Positions 18,723 to 27,557 of a stretch of DNA of 64,000 bases are shown in pieces. The position numbers and the translations under genes were made by a program. The stretch is from CAYVTV01 sp964526475. GTDB lineage: Bacteria > Bacteroidota > Bacteroidia > Bacteroidales > GCA-2748055. The stretch covers positions 38,822 through 102,821 of the forward strand of contig CAZGKF010000005.1 in NCBI GenBank assembly GCA_964526475.1, given 5' to 3'. Position 1 is the first letter of the stretch. The number at the start of each line of letters is the position of its first letter. Under the pieces are notes generated by a model. That model had not been told where the DNA came from. It saw only the letters and a program-made list of their open reading frames with translations, and searched no databases.

Positions 18723-19625
18723 TTAAGTTTTATTATTCGTGTGATTTTTTGTGTAGTCGCTTATTTTGTTCAATACTTGTTCTTCTGCCTGGTCATACAT
18801 GTCACGAATAAATTCATCGTTGAAACATAAAGTTCTTTCTTCAAATTTCATATCACCCAACCTGTCGAAGAGCCGCTCTTTGGCAGTCTTAATATCCTTA
18901 CCATAAATATGAAATGAATCTGCATGCCAGTTCATCCGTCCAAGTTTCACTATCCTGCCGGTTTTTTCAGCAATCCCTGCAGCTATGATTTCTTTGTTGA
19001 ACTGAATAAATCCAAACATATTCATGAAATTGGCTCCCCATGCATCATTGCTTCTGAAACGGATATTACAATTCAGCCAGTAAACACCCTGTTCATCTTC
19101 GAGTATCCGGTACCAGAGCGACTGGAGACAAGGAGGATCATAACAATCATTGTCAATATTTGGCATCCAGGTTATCATCTGCGCCTGACGTGTAAAAGGT
19201 TGATCTGAAAGTTTATTTATAACACTTTTAATCTGATCGATCTTAAATCCGCCAATCTCCTCTGATTTACCATCAACCAGCTCTCTCCATATACCATATC
19301 TTTTAAGCCTTCCATGATAAGTATATTCCCATCGGGTATCTTCCTTAACATTCATATTTTTAATCCAGTCATCCTTAAATCCCTTCAGCTCAAGAACATA
19401 TTCCTTAAGATCATCTATCCCGCCCGGGAAAGCCATATGAATAACCGGATCAGTTTCAGGCTCCTCTATAGTAATGTTCATTGTGCAATCAATACTCTCA
19501 GGATCTTCGGGCTTATCATATTGTGTTTTAAACCTGATACCCTTTTCATAAACTGAAACTAAAGCTGCTTCATATGCTTCAGCCAGGGTCTTACCTGAAA
19601 CTGTAATTACCGGAATATTTCTCAT
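18723..19625 (-). CDS. Thymidylate synthase-fold protein, methanogen (archaeal)-type
   Basis: 300 residues. The C-terminal two thirds follow the thymidylate synthase fold: QIKSVINKLSDQPFTRQAQMITW (Arg146), nucleophile motif PPCLQ with Cys166, the phosphate-binding FRSND at 190-194, the NMFGFIQF helix, and HADSFHIY at 234-241. The PPCLQ form and the FRSND block resemble archaeal methanogen-type enzymes more than E. coli ThyA. The Cys nucleophile is kept, so catalysis on a pyrimidine nucleotide is plausible: thymidylate synthase or a related dUMP/dCMP-modifying enzyme. The first 90 residues look specific to this group. Convergent with alaS; no dihydrofolate reductase nearby. Function uncertain. 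Confidence 0.7.
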   Translation of the reverse strand: MRNIPVITVSGKTLAEAYEAALVSVYEKGIRFKTQYDKPEDPESIDCTMNITIEEPETDPVIHMAFPGGIDDLKEYVLELKGFKDDWIKNMNVKEDTRWEYTYHGRLKRYGIWRELVDGKSEEIGGFKIDQIKSVINKLSDQPFTRQAQMITWMPNIDNDCYDPPCLQSLWYRILEDEQGVYWLNCNIRFRSNDAWGANFMNMFGFIQFNKEIIAAGIAEKTGRIVKLGRMNWHADSFHIYGKDIKTAKERLFDRLGDMKFEERTLCFNDEFIRDMYDQAEEQVLNKISDYTKNHTNNKT

Positions 19626-19890
19626 TGTAATAATAAAATTGATTTGGATAAAAATAAAAAAGTTTTTCCATTATTCAGATGAAGGATGAAAATATATTTC
19701 AACCCGATTGTATCAGAAGAAGAATATAAATATATTCGAATTTATCTGTATGGAAAAGTTATGATAATAGCCTATATAACAATTTCTTATATTGCATTCT
19801 AAATAAAGTGCCGGAAACAATAAAAAAAATATTCGATATTTAATGAATAAAAATATTTGTATATTTAGCCAAACATAAAACTAAACTATT
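19626..19890. other. AT-rich divergent intergenic region
   Basis: 265 bases upstream of both the thymidylate synthase-fold gene and the acyl-CoA ligase gene. It must hold both promoters. Only an imperfect box (AATATTTG near 19850) was seen on the plus strand, not an exact TAnnTTTG. No gene, RNA or repeat recognised. Confidence 0.4.
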
Positions 19891-21675
19891 ATGGAAGTTA
19901 CAAGAACGTTTGATCTTCTGGAAAGGTATCTGGAATTATATTCTCACAAAGATGATGCTCTGGCCTGTAAGGTAAACGGAGAATGGGTAAAGTATTCTTC
20001 TCAGGAATATGTTGATTATTGTAATTATATCAGTTATGGCCTCATGGCTTTAGGCCTTAAGAAAGGCGACAAACTGGCAAATATTGCAAACAACAGACCT
20101 GAATGGTGTTTTATTGACCTGGCAGCAAGTCAGGCAGGCATTATTCATGTTCCCATTTACCCCACAATTTCATCAGAAGAATATGAGTATATACTGAATC
20201 ATGCAGAACCAAAACTAATTTTTCTTTCAGACAAAGGATTGTATTCCAAAATTAAACCCATAGCAGAAAGAGTTCCTGCTGTTGCAGATGTTTATACATA
20301 TGATAATGTTGATGGCACAAAAAGCTGGAAGGAGATATTAGAACTTGGCAGAGCTAATGCTGAGAAATACAGGGAAGAATTACAAAAAATCAAAGATTCC
20401 ATCAAACCCGAAGAACTGGTTACCTTACTTTACACATCAGGAACTACCGGATTCCCAAAAGGAGTGATGCTGAGCCATCAAAATCTGGTTACGAATTTTA
20501 TTACAACTTCCAGGTGTCATGAGCTTGACCATCATCATAAAGTACTTTCCTTTCTCCCTCTAAGTCATGTATACGAACGCATGGTTAATTACCACTTTCA
20601 ATATAAAGGACTGAGCGTTTACTTTGCAGAAAACATGGGGACTATAGTCCAGAACGTAAATGAGGTTAAGCCGGAAATATTTAATTCCGTACCCCGCCTT
20701 CTTGAAAAAGTTTATGATAAAATTATAGGTAAAGGCAAAGATTTGCCTTACATGAAAAAGCAGATCTTTTTCTGGGCAGTAAATCTGGGGTTTAAATACA
20801 AATATGAAGGTAACAGCCTTTATTACCGTATCAGGTTAAAGATTGCTGATACTCTTATATTTAAAAAGTGGCGTGCAGCCCTCGGTGGAAACATAAGGTA
20901 CATTGTTTCCGGAGGAGCAGCTCTTCAACCAAGACTTGCCCATATTTTCTGGGCAGCAGGAATAAAAGTAATGGAAGGCTATGGCCTCACAGAAACTGCT
21001 CCTGTTATTGCTGTAAACAACCCGCTTACAGGTGAAGTTATGTTTGGCACTGTTGGTCCCGTAATTGAACAAGTTCAGGTTAAAATAGCAGAAGATGGAG
21101 AGATACTGGCAAAAGGGCCGAACATTATGTTAGGTTATTATAAAGATACTGAATTAACTAAAGAAGTTATTGATAAGGATGGTTGGTTCCATACCGGTGA
21201 TATTGGAGTGATTCTTGATAATAAGTTTTTGAAAATAACCGACCGTAAAAAGGAAATGTTCAAACTTTCCAGTGGCAAATATATTGCACCGCAGGTTATA
21301 GAAAACAGATTGAAGGAATCTTTCTTTATTGAAAACCTTATGGTAGTTGGTGAAAACCAGAAATTTGCAAGCGCGCTGATCTCTCCTAACTTCGAATTTC
21401 TGCATAACTGGGCAGGTATTCATGGAATAAAATTCCGTGATAACATGGAACTTATCAGTTTGCCCGTAGTAAATGCCCGTTACCAGAAAGAAGTGAATGA
21501 AATCAATAAATCTCTCAGTCAGCATGAGAATATAAAACGTTTTCGTCTTGTTGCTGATGAGTGGAGTCCGGTAACTGGCGAAATGTCACCAACTCTTAAA
21601 CTTAAAAGAAAAATTATTCAGGAAAAATACAAGGATGTTCTGGAGGAGATATATTCTATAGATAAAGAGGATTAA
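19891..21675 (+). CDS. Long-chain fatty acid--CoA ligase (AMP-forming)
   Basis: 594 residues of the ANL superfamily, long-chain acyl-CoA synthetase branch. It activates fatty acids with ATP and CoA through an acyl-adenylate. P-loop-like A3 motif YTSGTTGFPKGVMLSH, A5 motif YGLTETAP, A7 GWFHTGDIG, and A8 hinge ITDRKKEMFKLSSGKY are all present. The catalytic A10 lysine region near the C-terminus is LKLKRKII. Cytoplasmic or membrane-associated. Its stop lies 15 bases from the stop of the convergent symporter gene. Confidence 0.93.
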   Translation: MEVTRTFDLLERYLELYSHKDDALACKVNGEWVKYSSQEYVDYCNYISYGLMALGLKKGDKLANIANNRPEWCFIDLAASQAGIIHVPIYPTISSEEYEYILNHAEPKLIFLSDKGLYSKIKPIAERVPAVADVYTYDNVDGTKSWKEILELGRANAEKYREELQKIKDSIKPEELVTLLYTSGTTGFPKGVMLSHQNLVTNFITTSRCHELDHHHKVLSFLPLSHVYERMVNYHFQYKGLSVYFAENMGTIVQNVNEVKPEIFNSVPRLLEKVYDKIIGKGKDLPYMKKQIFFWAVNLGFKYKYEGNSLYYRIRLKIADTLIFKKWRAALGGNIRYIVSGGAALQPRLAHIFWAAGIKVMEGYGLTETAPVIAVNNPLTGEVMFGTVGPVIEQVQVKIAEDGEILAKGPNIMLGYYKDTELTKEVIDKDGWFHTGDIGVILDNKFLKITDRKKEMFKLSSGKYIAPQVIENRLKESFFIENLMVVGENQKFASALISPNFEFLHNWAGIHGIKFRDNMELISLPVVNARYQKEVNEINKSLSQHENIKRFRLVADEWSPVTGEMSPTLKLKRKIIQEKYKDVLEEIYSIDKED

Positions 21676-21690
21676 GGGTTTAAAGAAGAA

Positions 21691-23136
21691 TTATTCCCTT
21701 TTTCTCAACATCCATAAACCTGCAAAGGTAAACAGCCCGTTTACTATAAGTAGTTCAAAACCGAATCTGTATCCATTGAAGAGTTCAATGGAATACATGT
21801 TCAGAAAATAACAAAAAACAGGAGAAAGTACTGCTACAATCGGAACCATTTTGTCTTTTACTTTCCATCCTGTAAATAACCCGAATGAGAAAAGTCCGAG
21901 CAAAGGCCCATAGGTATATCCGGCCACTGTGAAAACAGCACTGATTACATTCTGATCATTTATTGCCCGGAAAAGTAAAATAATAAGTATGATAAGTGCC
22001 GAAATGAAAACATGACTGGTCTTACGTACTTTTGCAAGTTTTTGCTCCGTAAATTTCCTCCCATCAAGAATGTCAATAGTAAATGAAGTTGTCAGGGAAG
22101 TAAGCGCAGAGTCTGCACTGGAAAAAGCTGCTGCTATTAGTCCTACGATAAATAGTATTCCAACAACAGGTGAGAGGTAGTTACCTGTGGCAATTAAAGG
22201 GAACAGATCGTCGCTGTTTTCCGGAACATTTATACCTTTCATCCCCGCATAAATAAAAAGTAAAGCACCTGCAGAAAGAAAGATCAGGTTAACCGGTACA
22301 AGGGAAAGGCTCATCCAGTAAATATTCTTCTTTGCATCTTTTACATTTCTGCAGCTTAGATTCTTTTGCATCATATCCTGATCAAGTCCGGTCATCACAA
22401 TTGCAATAAATACTCCGCTCAGAAACTGTTTTATAAAATGGTATTCGCTTCGCCAGTCTGCCCACTCAAATATTTTCGAATATCCACTTTCTGTTACTAT
22501 ATTAATAATTCCCTTACCATCAAGCCCCATCTCCCTCCCAATAAGCAGAATGGTTAATCCTACTGCCGATAGCATAAAAAAAGTCTGAAGGGTATCAGTC
22601 CATATTATTGTCTTTATCCCGGCCCTGAAGGTATAAAGCCATATTAACATGATAGTCCCCGTAACAGTAAGCCAGAAAGGAATGCCCAGGTTATTGAATA
22701 CAGTAATATACAATACATTAGCTACCAGGAAAAGCCGAAAAGCAGAACCTATAGATCTTGAAAGGAGAAAAAAGAATGCTCCGGTCTTGTATGAATAATT
22801 CCCAAAACGCTGACCGAGATAAGTGTAGATTGAGGTAAGAGCCAGACGGTAATACAATGGTATCAGCACATTGGCGATTACAAAATAGCCCAGGAGATAC
22901 CCCAGGATCATTTGCATATACATAAACTGGCTGTCTTCCACCCAGCCGGGTACTGAAATAAAAGTCACACCGGATAAAGAAGCTCCTACCATGCCAAAAG
23001 CAACAACATACCAGGGCGATCTGCGGTTTCCCAGAAAAAAGGATTCATTGTCAGCACCTCCGGAGGTAAGAAAAGACATCAATATCAGGATTGCAAAATA
23101 TCCCAGAATTATTGATAATAAAAGATTAGCTGACAT
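21691..23136 (-). CDS. Sodium:solute symporter family protein
   Basis: 481 residues, about 13 membrane segments, of the SSS family (Na+-coupled). Family marks include GASLSGVTFISVPGW in the first helices, a Na+-site-like SSADSALTSLTTSF in the central part, and AGYTYGPLLGLFSFG near the end. The substrate is not predictable; sugars, sialic acid, amino acids and organic acids are all known. It would draw on the sodium gradient made by the Na+-NQR encoded further along the window. Confidence 0.9.
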   Translation of the reverse strand: MSANLLLSIILGYFAILILMSFLTSGGADNESFFLGNRRSPWYVVAFGMVGASLSGVTFISVPGWVEDSQFMYMQMILGYLLGYFVIANVLIPLYYRLALTSIYTYLGQRFGNYSYKTGAFFFLLSRSIGSAFRLFLVANVLYITVFNNLGIPFWLTVTGTIMLIWLYTFRAGIKTIIWTDTLQTFFMLSAVGLTILLIGREMGLDGKGIINIVTESGYSKIFEWADWRSEYHFIKQFLSGVFIAIVMTGLDQDMMQKNLSCRNVKDAKKNIYWMSLSLVPVNLIFLSAGALLFIYAGMKGINVPENSDDLFPLIATGNYLSPVVGILFIVGLIAAAFSSADSALTSLTTSFTIDILDGRKFTEQKLAKVRKTSHVFISALIILIILLFRAINDQNVISAVFTVAGYTYGPLLGLFSFGLFTGWKVKDKMVPIVAVLSPVFCYFLNMYSIELFNGYRFGFELLIVNGLFTFAGLWMLRKRE

Positions 23137-23322
23137 CCGGTCAAAACATTAAGACATTTTTACAGGAAGATAAACAACATAAAGCTTGTATCCGACTTCT
23201 TTTATCTCCCGGCTATTTTCTTCCAACTCATGGTTTTTATAATAACTATTACAAGAATACTAAAAAAAATTGCACATCACGAGATATGCAGTTAAATTTA
23301 AACGTTTTTTGATAACCATATT

Positions 23323-23946
23323 ATGAGCTATACACTTCCATCGAGATTACTTGAGGATGCGGTTAATGAATTTTCAAAACTCCCGGGTATAGGGAATAAA
23401 ACCGCACTCCGTCTGGTATTGCATTTATTAAGGCAATCGCCCGGGGAATCAGAAGCCCTTGGGAATGCCATTATTAAATTAAGAGAGAAAATAAAATACT
23501 GCGAGGTATGTCATAACCTTTCAGATCATAGTATTTGTAATATTTGCATGGATTTTGAACGAGACAAAGGAACTATTTGTGTTGTGGAAAATATCAGGGA
23601 TGTTATGTCAATAGAAAACACAAGACAATACAAAGGTACCTACCATGTTCTGGGTGGGATCATTTCCCCCATGGATGGAATAGGACCTGCCGATATTACA
23701 GTAAACTCCCTGGAAAAAAAAGCACTGTCGGGTTCTGTAAAAGAAATTATCCTGGCTCTGCCTACTACAATGGAAGGCGACACAACCTGTTTTTACATTT
23801 ACCGTAAGATAAAAGATTCAGGGGTTCTTATTACTGCAATTGCCAGAGGAGTTTCAATCGGTGATGATCTTGAATATGCTGATGAGATTACACTCGGGCG
23901 ATCAATAATAAACCGGCTCATGTTCGAAGATTCTTTAAAACTCTAG
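23323..23946 (+). CDS. recR: Recombination mediator protein RecR
   Basis: 207 residues, the normal RecR length. It helps load RecA at gaps with RecO/RecF. N-terminal HhH motif (LPGIGNKTALRLVLHLL), the C4 zinc finger CEVCHNLSDHSICNIC, and a Toprim domain (ICVVENIRDVMSIE; LPTTMEGDTT). The C-terminal SIGDDLEYADEITLGRSI is also typical. Eighty-eight bases separate it from lysA on the same strand. Confidence 0.98.
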   Translation: MSYTLPSRLLEDAVNEFSKLPGIGNKTALRLVLHLLRQSPGESEALGNAIIKLREKIKYCEVCHNLSDHSICNICMDFERDKGTICVVENIRDVMSIENTRQYKGTYHVLGGIISPMDGIGPADITVNSLEKKALSGSVKEIILALPTTMEGDTTCFYIYRKIKDSGVLITAIARGVSIGDDLEYADEITLGRSIINRLMFEDSLKL

Positions 23947-23997
23947 ATGACAAATAAAAATGGATATTTTTTCAAATTAATAATTAACAAAATATCC

Positions 23998-24005
23998 TAC
24001 TTTTG
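23998..24005 (+). promoter_or_regulatory. Bacteroidota -7 box (TACTTTTG) upstream of lysA
   Basis: Exact TAnnTTTG match 29 bases before the lysA start codon, in the gap after recR. No TTG at the -33 position, so support is the -7 box and its location only. Confidence 0.5.
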
Positions 24006-24034
24006 TGTCATAAAAACCAATAGCATAAAAATAA

Positions 24035-25264
24035 ATGGAACTGAAAGACAATATATGGATCATTGATGGTATTCCTGTTAAAGATATCGTGAGCAAATAT
24101 GGCTCGCCCCTTTACATATACAGGGCATCAAAAATGCGGGAACAATACAGGAAACTGACTGAAGCATTTAAAAATTGCGGAGTCAGGATACACTATGCAG
24201 CCAAAGCATTGACTAACATTAATGTTTTACATTTATTCAGAGAATTGGGAGCCGGCCTCGATGCAGTCTCCATTCAGGAAGTGTGGCTTGGCCTTAAAAC
24301 CGGATACAAACCGGAGGACATTATATTTACCCCAAATTGCGTATCGATGGAAGAAATTGAATCAGGGGTAAGAGAAAAAGTGAAAATCAATATCGATAAT
24401 ATCTCCATCCTCGAACAATTCGGCAATAAATACGGCGATACCATTCCGGTATGTGTAAGAATAAATCCGCATATCATGGCGGGGGGAAACAGTAAAATTT
24501 CTACCGGACACATAGATTCAAAATTTGGCATTTCCATTTACCAGATTCCTCATGTTCTGAGAATTCTTGAAACAACAGGCCTAAGAGCAGAAGGTTTGCA
24601 TATGCACACAGGATCAGATATTCTCGACGTGGATGTTTTCCTTAAAGGAGTTGAAATCATTCTTGATACTGCATTGCATTTCAACGATCTTGACTATATT
24701 GACCTGGGTAGCGGGTTCAAGGTGGCTTACAAAACTGATGATATTTATACCGATATCGAATCCCTTGGAGAAACACTCTCCTCAAGGTTCAATATTTTTC
24801 GCACTAAATATGGGAAAAATATATCCCTTATTTTTGAACCGGGTAAATTTCTGGTGAGCGAAGCAGGCATTTTTATTGCCAGGACAAATGTTATAAAACA
24901 AACAACATCCACCGTTTTTGCCGGGCTGGATACCGGTCTCAACCATCTTATTAGACCAATGTTCTATGATGCATACCATCATATTATCAATATTTCAAAT
25001 CCTACAGGTAAAACCCGCATATACACAGTTGTTGGATATATCTGTGAAACAGATACTTTTGGATGGAACAGGAAGATAAACGAGGTCGCTGAAGGAGACC
25101 TTTTAGCTTTCTTAAATGCCGGAGCCTATTGTTATTCCATGTCATCAAATTATAATTCCAGATTCAGACCTGCTGAAGTAATGATTGACAACGGAAAAGA
25201 TCAGCTTATAAGAAAACGTGAAGACATGGAAGATATTCTCCGGAATCAGATTATCCCGGAATAA
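24035..25264 (+). CDS. lysA: Diaminopimelate decarboxylase
   Basis: Converts meso-diaminopimelate to L-lysine in the last step of lysine synthesis, using PLP. 409 residues, alanine-racemase-type barrel plus beta domain. PLP lysine is Lys57 in HYAAKALTN. Other marks are GLHMHTGSDI, DLGSGF, the PLP-phosphate loop EPGKFLVSEAG, and the active-site Cys region AGAYCYSMSSNYN. All are intact. Related ornithine or carboxynorspermidine decarboxylases share the fold, but the HTGSDI form and length favour LysA. Confidence 0.93.
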   Translation: MELKDNIWIIDGIPVKDIVSKYGSPLYIYRASKMREQYRKLTEAFKNCGVRIHYAAKALTNINVLHLFRELGAGLDAVSIQEVWLGLKTGYKPEDIIFTPNCVSMEEIESGVREKVKINIDNISILEQFGNKYGDTIPVCVRINPHIMAGGNSKISTGHIDSKFGISIYQIPHVLRILETTGLRAEGLHMHTGSDILDVDVFLKGVEIILDTALHFNDLDYIDLGSGFKVAYKTDDIYTDIESLGETLSSRFNIFRTKYGKNISLIFEPGKFLVSEAGIFIARTNVIKQTTSTVFAGLDTGLNHLIRPMFYDAYHHIINISNPTGKTRIYTVVGYICETDTFGWNRKINEVAEGDLLAFLNAGAYCYSMSSNYNSRFRPAEVMIDNGKDQLIRKREDMEDILRNQIIPE

Positions 25265-25312
25265 AATATCTTGAAGTATATAATCTCAAAATCAAAGGCT
25301 TAGCTTCAAGAC

Positions 25313-27268
25313 ATGGAGCTTTCAGTTATCATAGTAAATTATAATGTCAGGTTTTTCCTTGAGCATTGTCTTCATTCAGTTTACACTGCATCAAAAAATC
25401 TTAAAGTGGAAGTTATTGTTGTTGATAATAACTCAAGCGATGGAGCATGTCTTATGGTCAGGAAAAAATTTCCCGATGTAATACTTATTGAAAACAAAAA
25501 GAACCTCGGATTTAGTTGTGCCAATAATCAGGCTCTCCGCATTGCTAAAGGCAGATATTGTCTTTTATTAAACCCTGATACCGTTGTAGAAGAGAATACT
25601 TTTGAAAAATGCATTTGCTTTATGAATGAACATGAAGATGCAGGGGCTTTGGGGGTGAAAATGATCGACGGAAAAGGAAACTTTCTGCCTGAATCGAAAA
25701 GATCTTTACCAACTCCCTCCATTGCTTTCTTCAAAATATTTGGATTCTCGAGACTCTTTCCCCGTTCCGGATTATTCGGACGATATCATTTGGGCTTTCT
25801 GAAGAAGGATGAAATACATAAAATTGAAGTAATCTCAGGAGCATTTATGTTTATTCGTAAAAAAGTACTGGAAAAAACGGGATTACTGGATGAAGACTTT
25901 TTTATGTATGGTGAAGATATTGATATCTCCTACAGAATTATAAAATCCGGTTATAACAATTATTATTTCCCGGATACAACTATCATTCACTTTAAAGGGG
26001 AAAGTACAAAAAAAGGGAGCCTCAACTATGTAATCCTATTTTACAAGGCAATGAAAATTTTTGCTGATAAACATTTTTCAAAAAATAATGCCAGTACTTT
26101 TTCACTGCTTATTAACATAGCTATTTTTTTTCGTGCATTATTATCAGTTATTAAAAGATTTGCACAAAACATTTACCCGGCACTGATCGATTCTGTGATA
26201 ATATTTTCAGGTTTTCTTATTATTACCCCAATCTGGGAACAAATAAGGTACGGTTATAAAGGCTATCTGCCTGATTTCTTTTTTAATTATTTCATTCCTT
26301 CCTATATTCTAATTTGGATTGCATCCATTTATTTTTTAAGGGCTTATGAAAAACCAATAAAAATATGGAATGTCGTTAAAGCTTACCTGAGCGGGACCAT
26401 CGTCATACTTATTTTCTATGCACTGTTACCTGAATATCTTCGCACCTCCCGGGGTATGATCCTGCTGGGAACAGCCTGGGGAATCACTATGCTTCCACTT
26501 TACCGTGTTTTATTGTCTTTTCTTAATATAAAAGATTATAAACCTGCCTCCGGATATAGAAGAATAATGATTGCAGGGGGAAAACAAGAGGTAAAAAGAG
26601 TAGCGGATATTATTGGCAGGACAAACCCGAAAGTTGAAATTACAGGGTTTATTTCCAATGAGATATGGGACGAAAAGTCAACTTTTATCAGTCCCGGTAA
26701 CTTGAAAGAAGCAGTATTAATAAATAAAATTGATGAGATAATATTTTGTGCTGCAGATATACCTTCAAATGAGATTATAGCCCAAATGTCAGTTCTTTCG
26801 GGTATGTCTGTTGAGTTCAAGATTGCCCCACCTGGCAGTGGTTCAATAATAGGCAGTAATTCTATTGAAATTTCACAGGATCTTTATCTCATATCTTTTA
26901 ACTCCATTGGAAAAAGCATTAATAAACGAAACAAGAGGATATTTGATATATTATCTTCCATGATTATTATTCTCGGTTTCCCCGTTTTTATGTTTATTTT
27001 CCCATCCTATTCAAGGATCTTTTTAAACTGCTTTAATGTTATTTTTGGCGGTTATACATGGATTGGCTATTGCAATACAAATAGTAAAGAAAAGCTCCCG
27101 CCACTGAAAAAAGCAATTTATTCACTTTCTGGCGGATTGCCTGCGCATTCCGAAAACAAACCTTGTAAAAGGTTAAATTTGGAATATGCCGGTAATTATT
27201 ATGTTTTTAGAGATTTCCAGGTATTGTGGAGAAGTTTGACAAAAAGTAATCCGCACATTAATAATTAA
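25313..27268 (+). CDS. GT2 glycosyltransferase fused to a degenerate sugar-phosphotransferase-like membrane half
   Basis: 651 residues. Residues 1-about 250 are a family 2 glycosyltransferase (SVIIVNYNVRFFLEHCL, IVVDNNSSDG, LLNPDTVVEE, GEDIDISYRI), close to rhamnosyltransferase-type enzymes. From about 292 to 410 there are four or five membrane segments. Residues 415-535 form a Rossmann-like domain (IMIAGGKQEVKRVADII), then KRNKRIFDILSS and another helix, the start of a polyprenyl-phosphate sugar-phosphotransferase (WcaJ/WbaP) domain. The catalytic part that normally follows (an ERxG and KFRSM-type segment) is not present. It therefore probably transfers a sugar onto a membrane-held acceptor rather than a sugar phosphate. 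Starts 48 bases after lysA. Confidence 0.8.
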   Translation: MELSVIIVNYNVRFFLEHCLHSVYTASKNLKVEVIVVDNNSSDGACLMVRKKFPDVILIENKKNLGFSCANNQALRIAKGRYCLLLNPDTVVEENTFEKCICFMNEHEDAGALGVKMIDGKGNFLPESKRSLPTPSIAFFKIFGFSRLFPRSGLFGRYHLGFLKKDEIHKIEVISGAFMFIRKKVLEKTGLLDEDFFMYGEDIDISYRIIKSGYNNYYFPDTTIIHFKGESTKKGSLNYVILFYKAMKIFADKHFSKNNASTFSLLINIAIFFRALLSVIKRFAQNIYPALIDSVIIFSGFLIITPIWEQIRYGYKGYLPDFFFNYFIPSYILIWIASIYFLRAYEKPIKIWNVVKAYLSGTIVILIFYALLPEYLRTSRGMILLGTAWGITMLPLYRVLLSFLNIKDYKPASGYRRIMIAGGKQEVKRVADIIGRTNPKVEITGFISNEIWDEKSTFISPGNLKEAVLINKIDEIIFCAADIPSNEIIAQMSVLSGMSVEFKIAPPGSGSIIGSNSIEISQDLYLISFNSIGKSINKRNKRIFDILSSMIIILGFPVFMFIFPSYSRIFLNCFNVIFGGYTWIGYCNTNSKEKLPPLKKAIYSLSGGLPAHSENKPCKRLNLEYAGNYYVFRDFQVLWRSLTKSNPHINN

Positions 27269-27489
27269 ACTAAAGTTTCGCAGATGCTCAACTTGTCAGA
27301 AAATGAAAAAGAACCTTTAAAGCGGCTGCATAACAATTCTAATTAAAACAAATTCAAGCAATATTTACGGTTATTCAAATTAATCTGCCAAATACTTTAT
27401 TTCATTAGGATTTATAAGGTGTCAATCAAAATGTTTAAAAAATGTTCTTATATCCGGTCCAAACACATCATTTATACCTGATTATTTAG
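27269..27489. other. Intergenic region before the TPR/PD40 operon
   Basis: About 220 AT-rich bases between the GT2 fusion and the first TPR/PD40 gene. Apart from the -7 box given separately, I see no gene or RNA. A 20-codon frame starting at 27284 has no family features and was not called. Confidence 0.4.
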
Positions 27490-27497
27490 TAAATTTG
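27490..27497 (+). promoter_or_regulatory. Bacteroidota -7 box (TAAATTTG) upstream of the repeat protein gene
   Basis: Exact TAnnTTTG match 60 bases before the start codon of the 1362-residue protein. No clear TTG at -33. It could drive the TPR/PD40 cluster, which also has a second box before its second gene. Confidence 0.45.
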
Positions 27498-27557
27498 TTT
27501 GATCTAGATAAGAAGTTTTTTTCTATCTTATAACTTTCTAACATATTCAGGCATTAT

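Noticed and set aside
27284..27346. Short frame MLNLSENEKEPLK in the gap before the TPR/PD40 genes
   Set aside because: Twenty codons, no context or motif; chance is likely.
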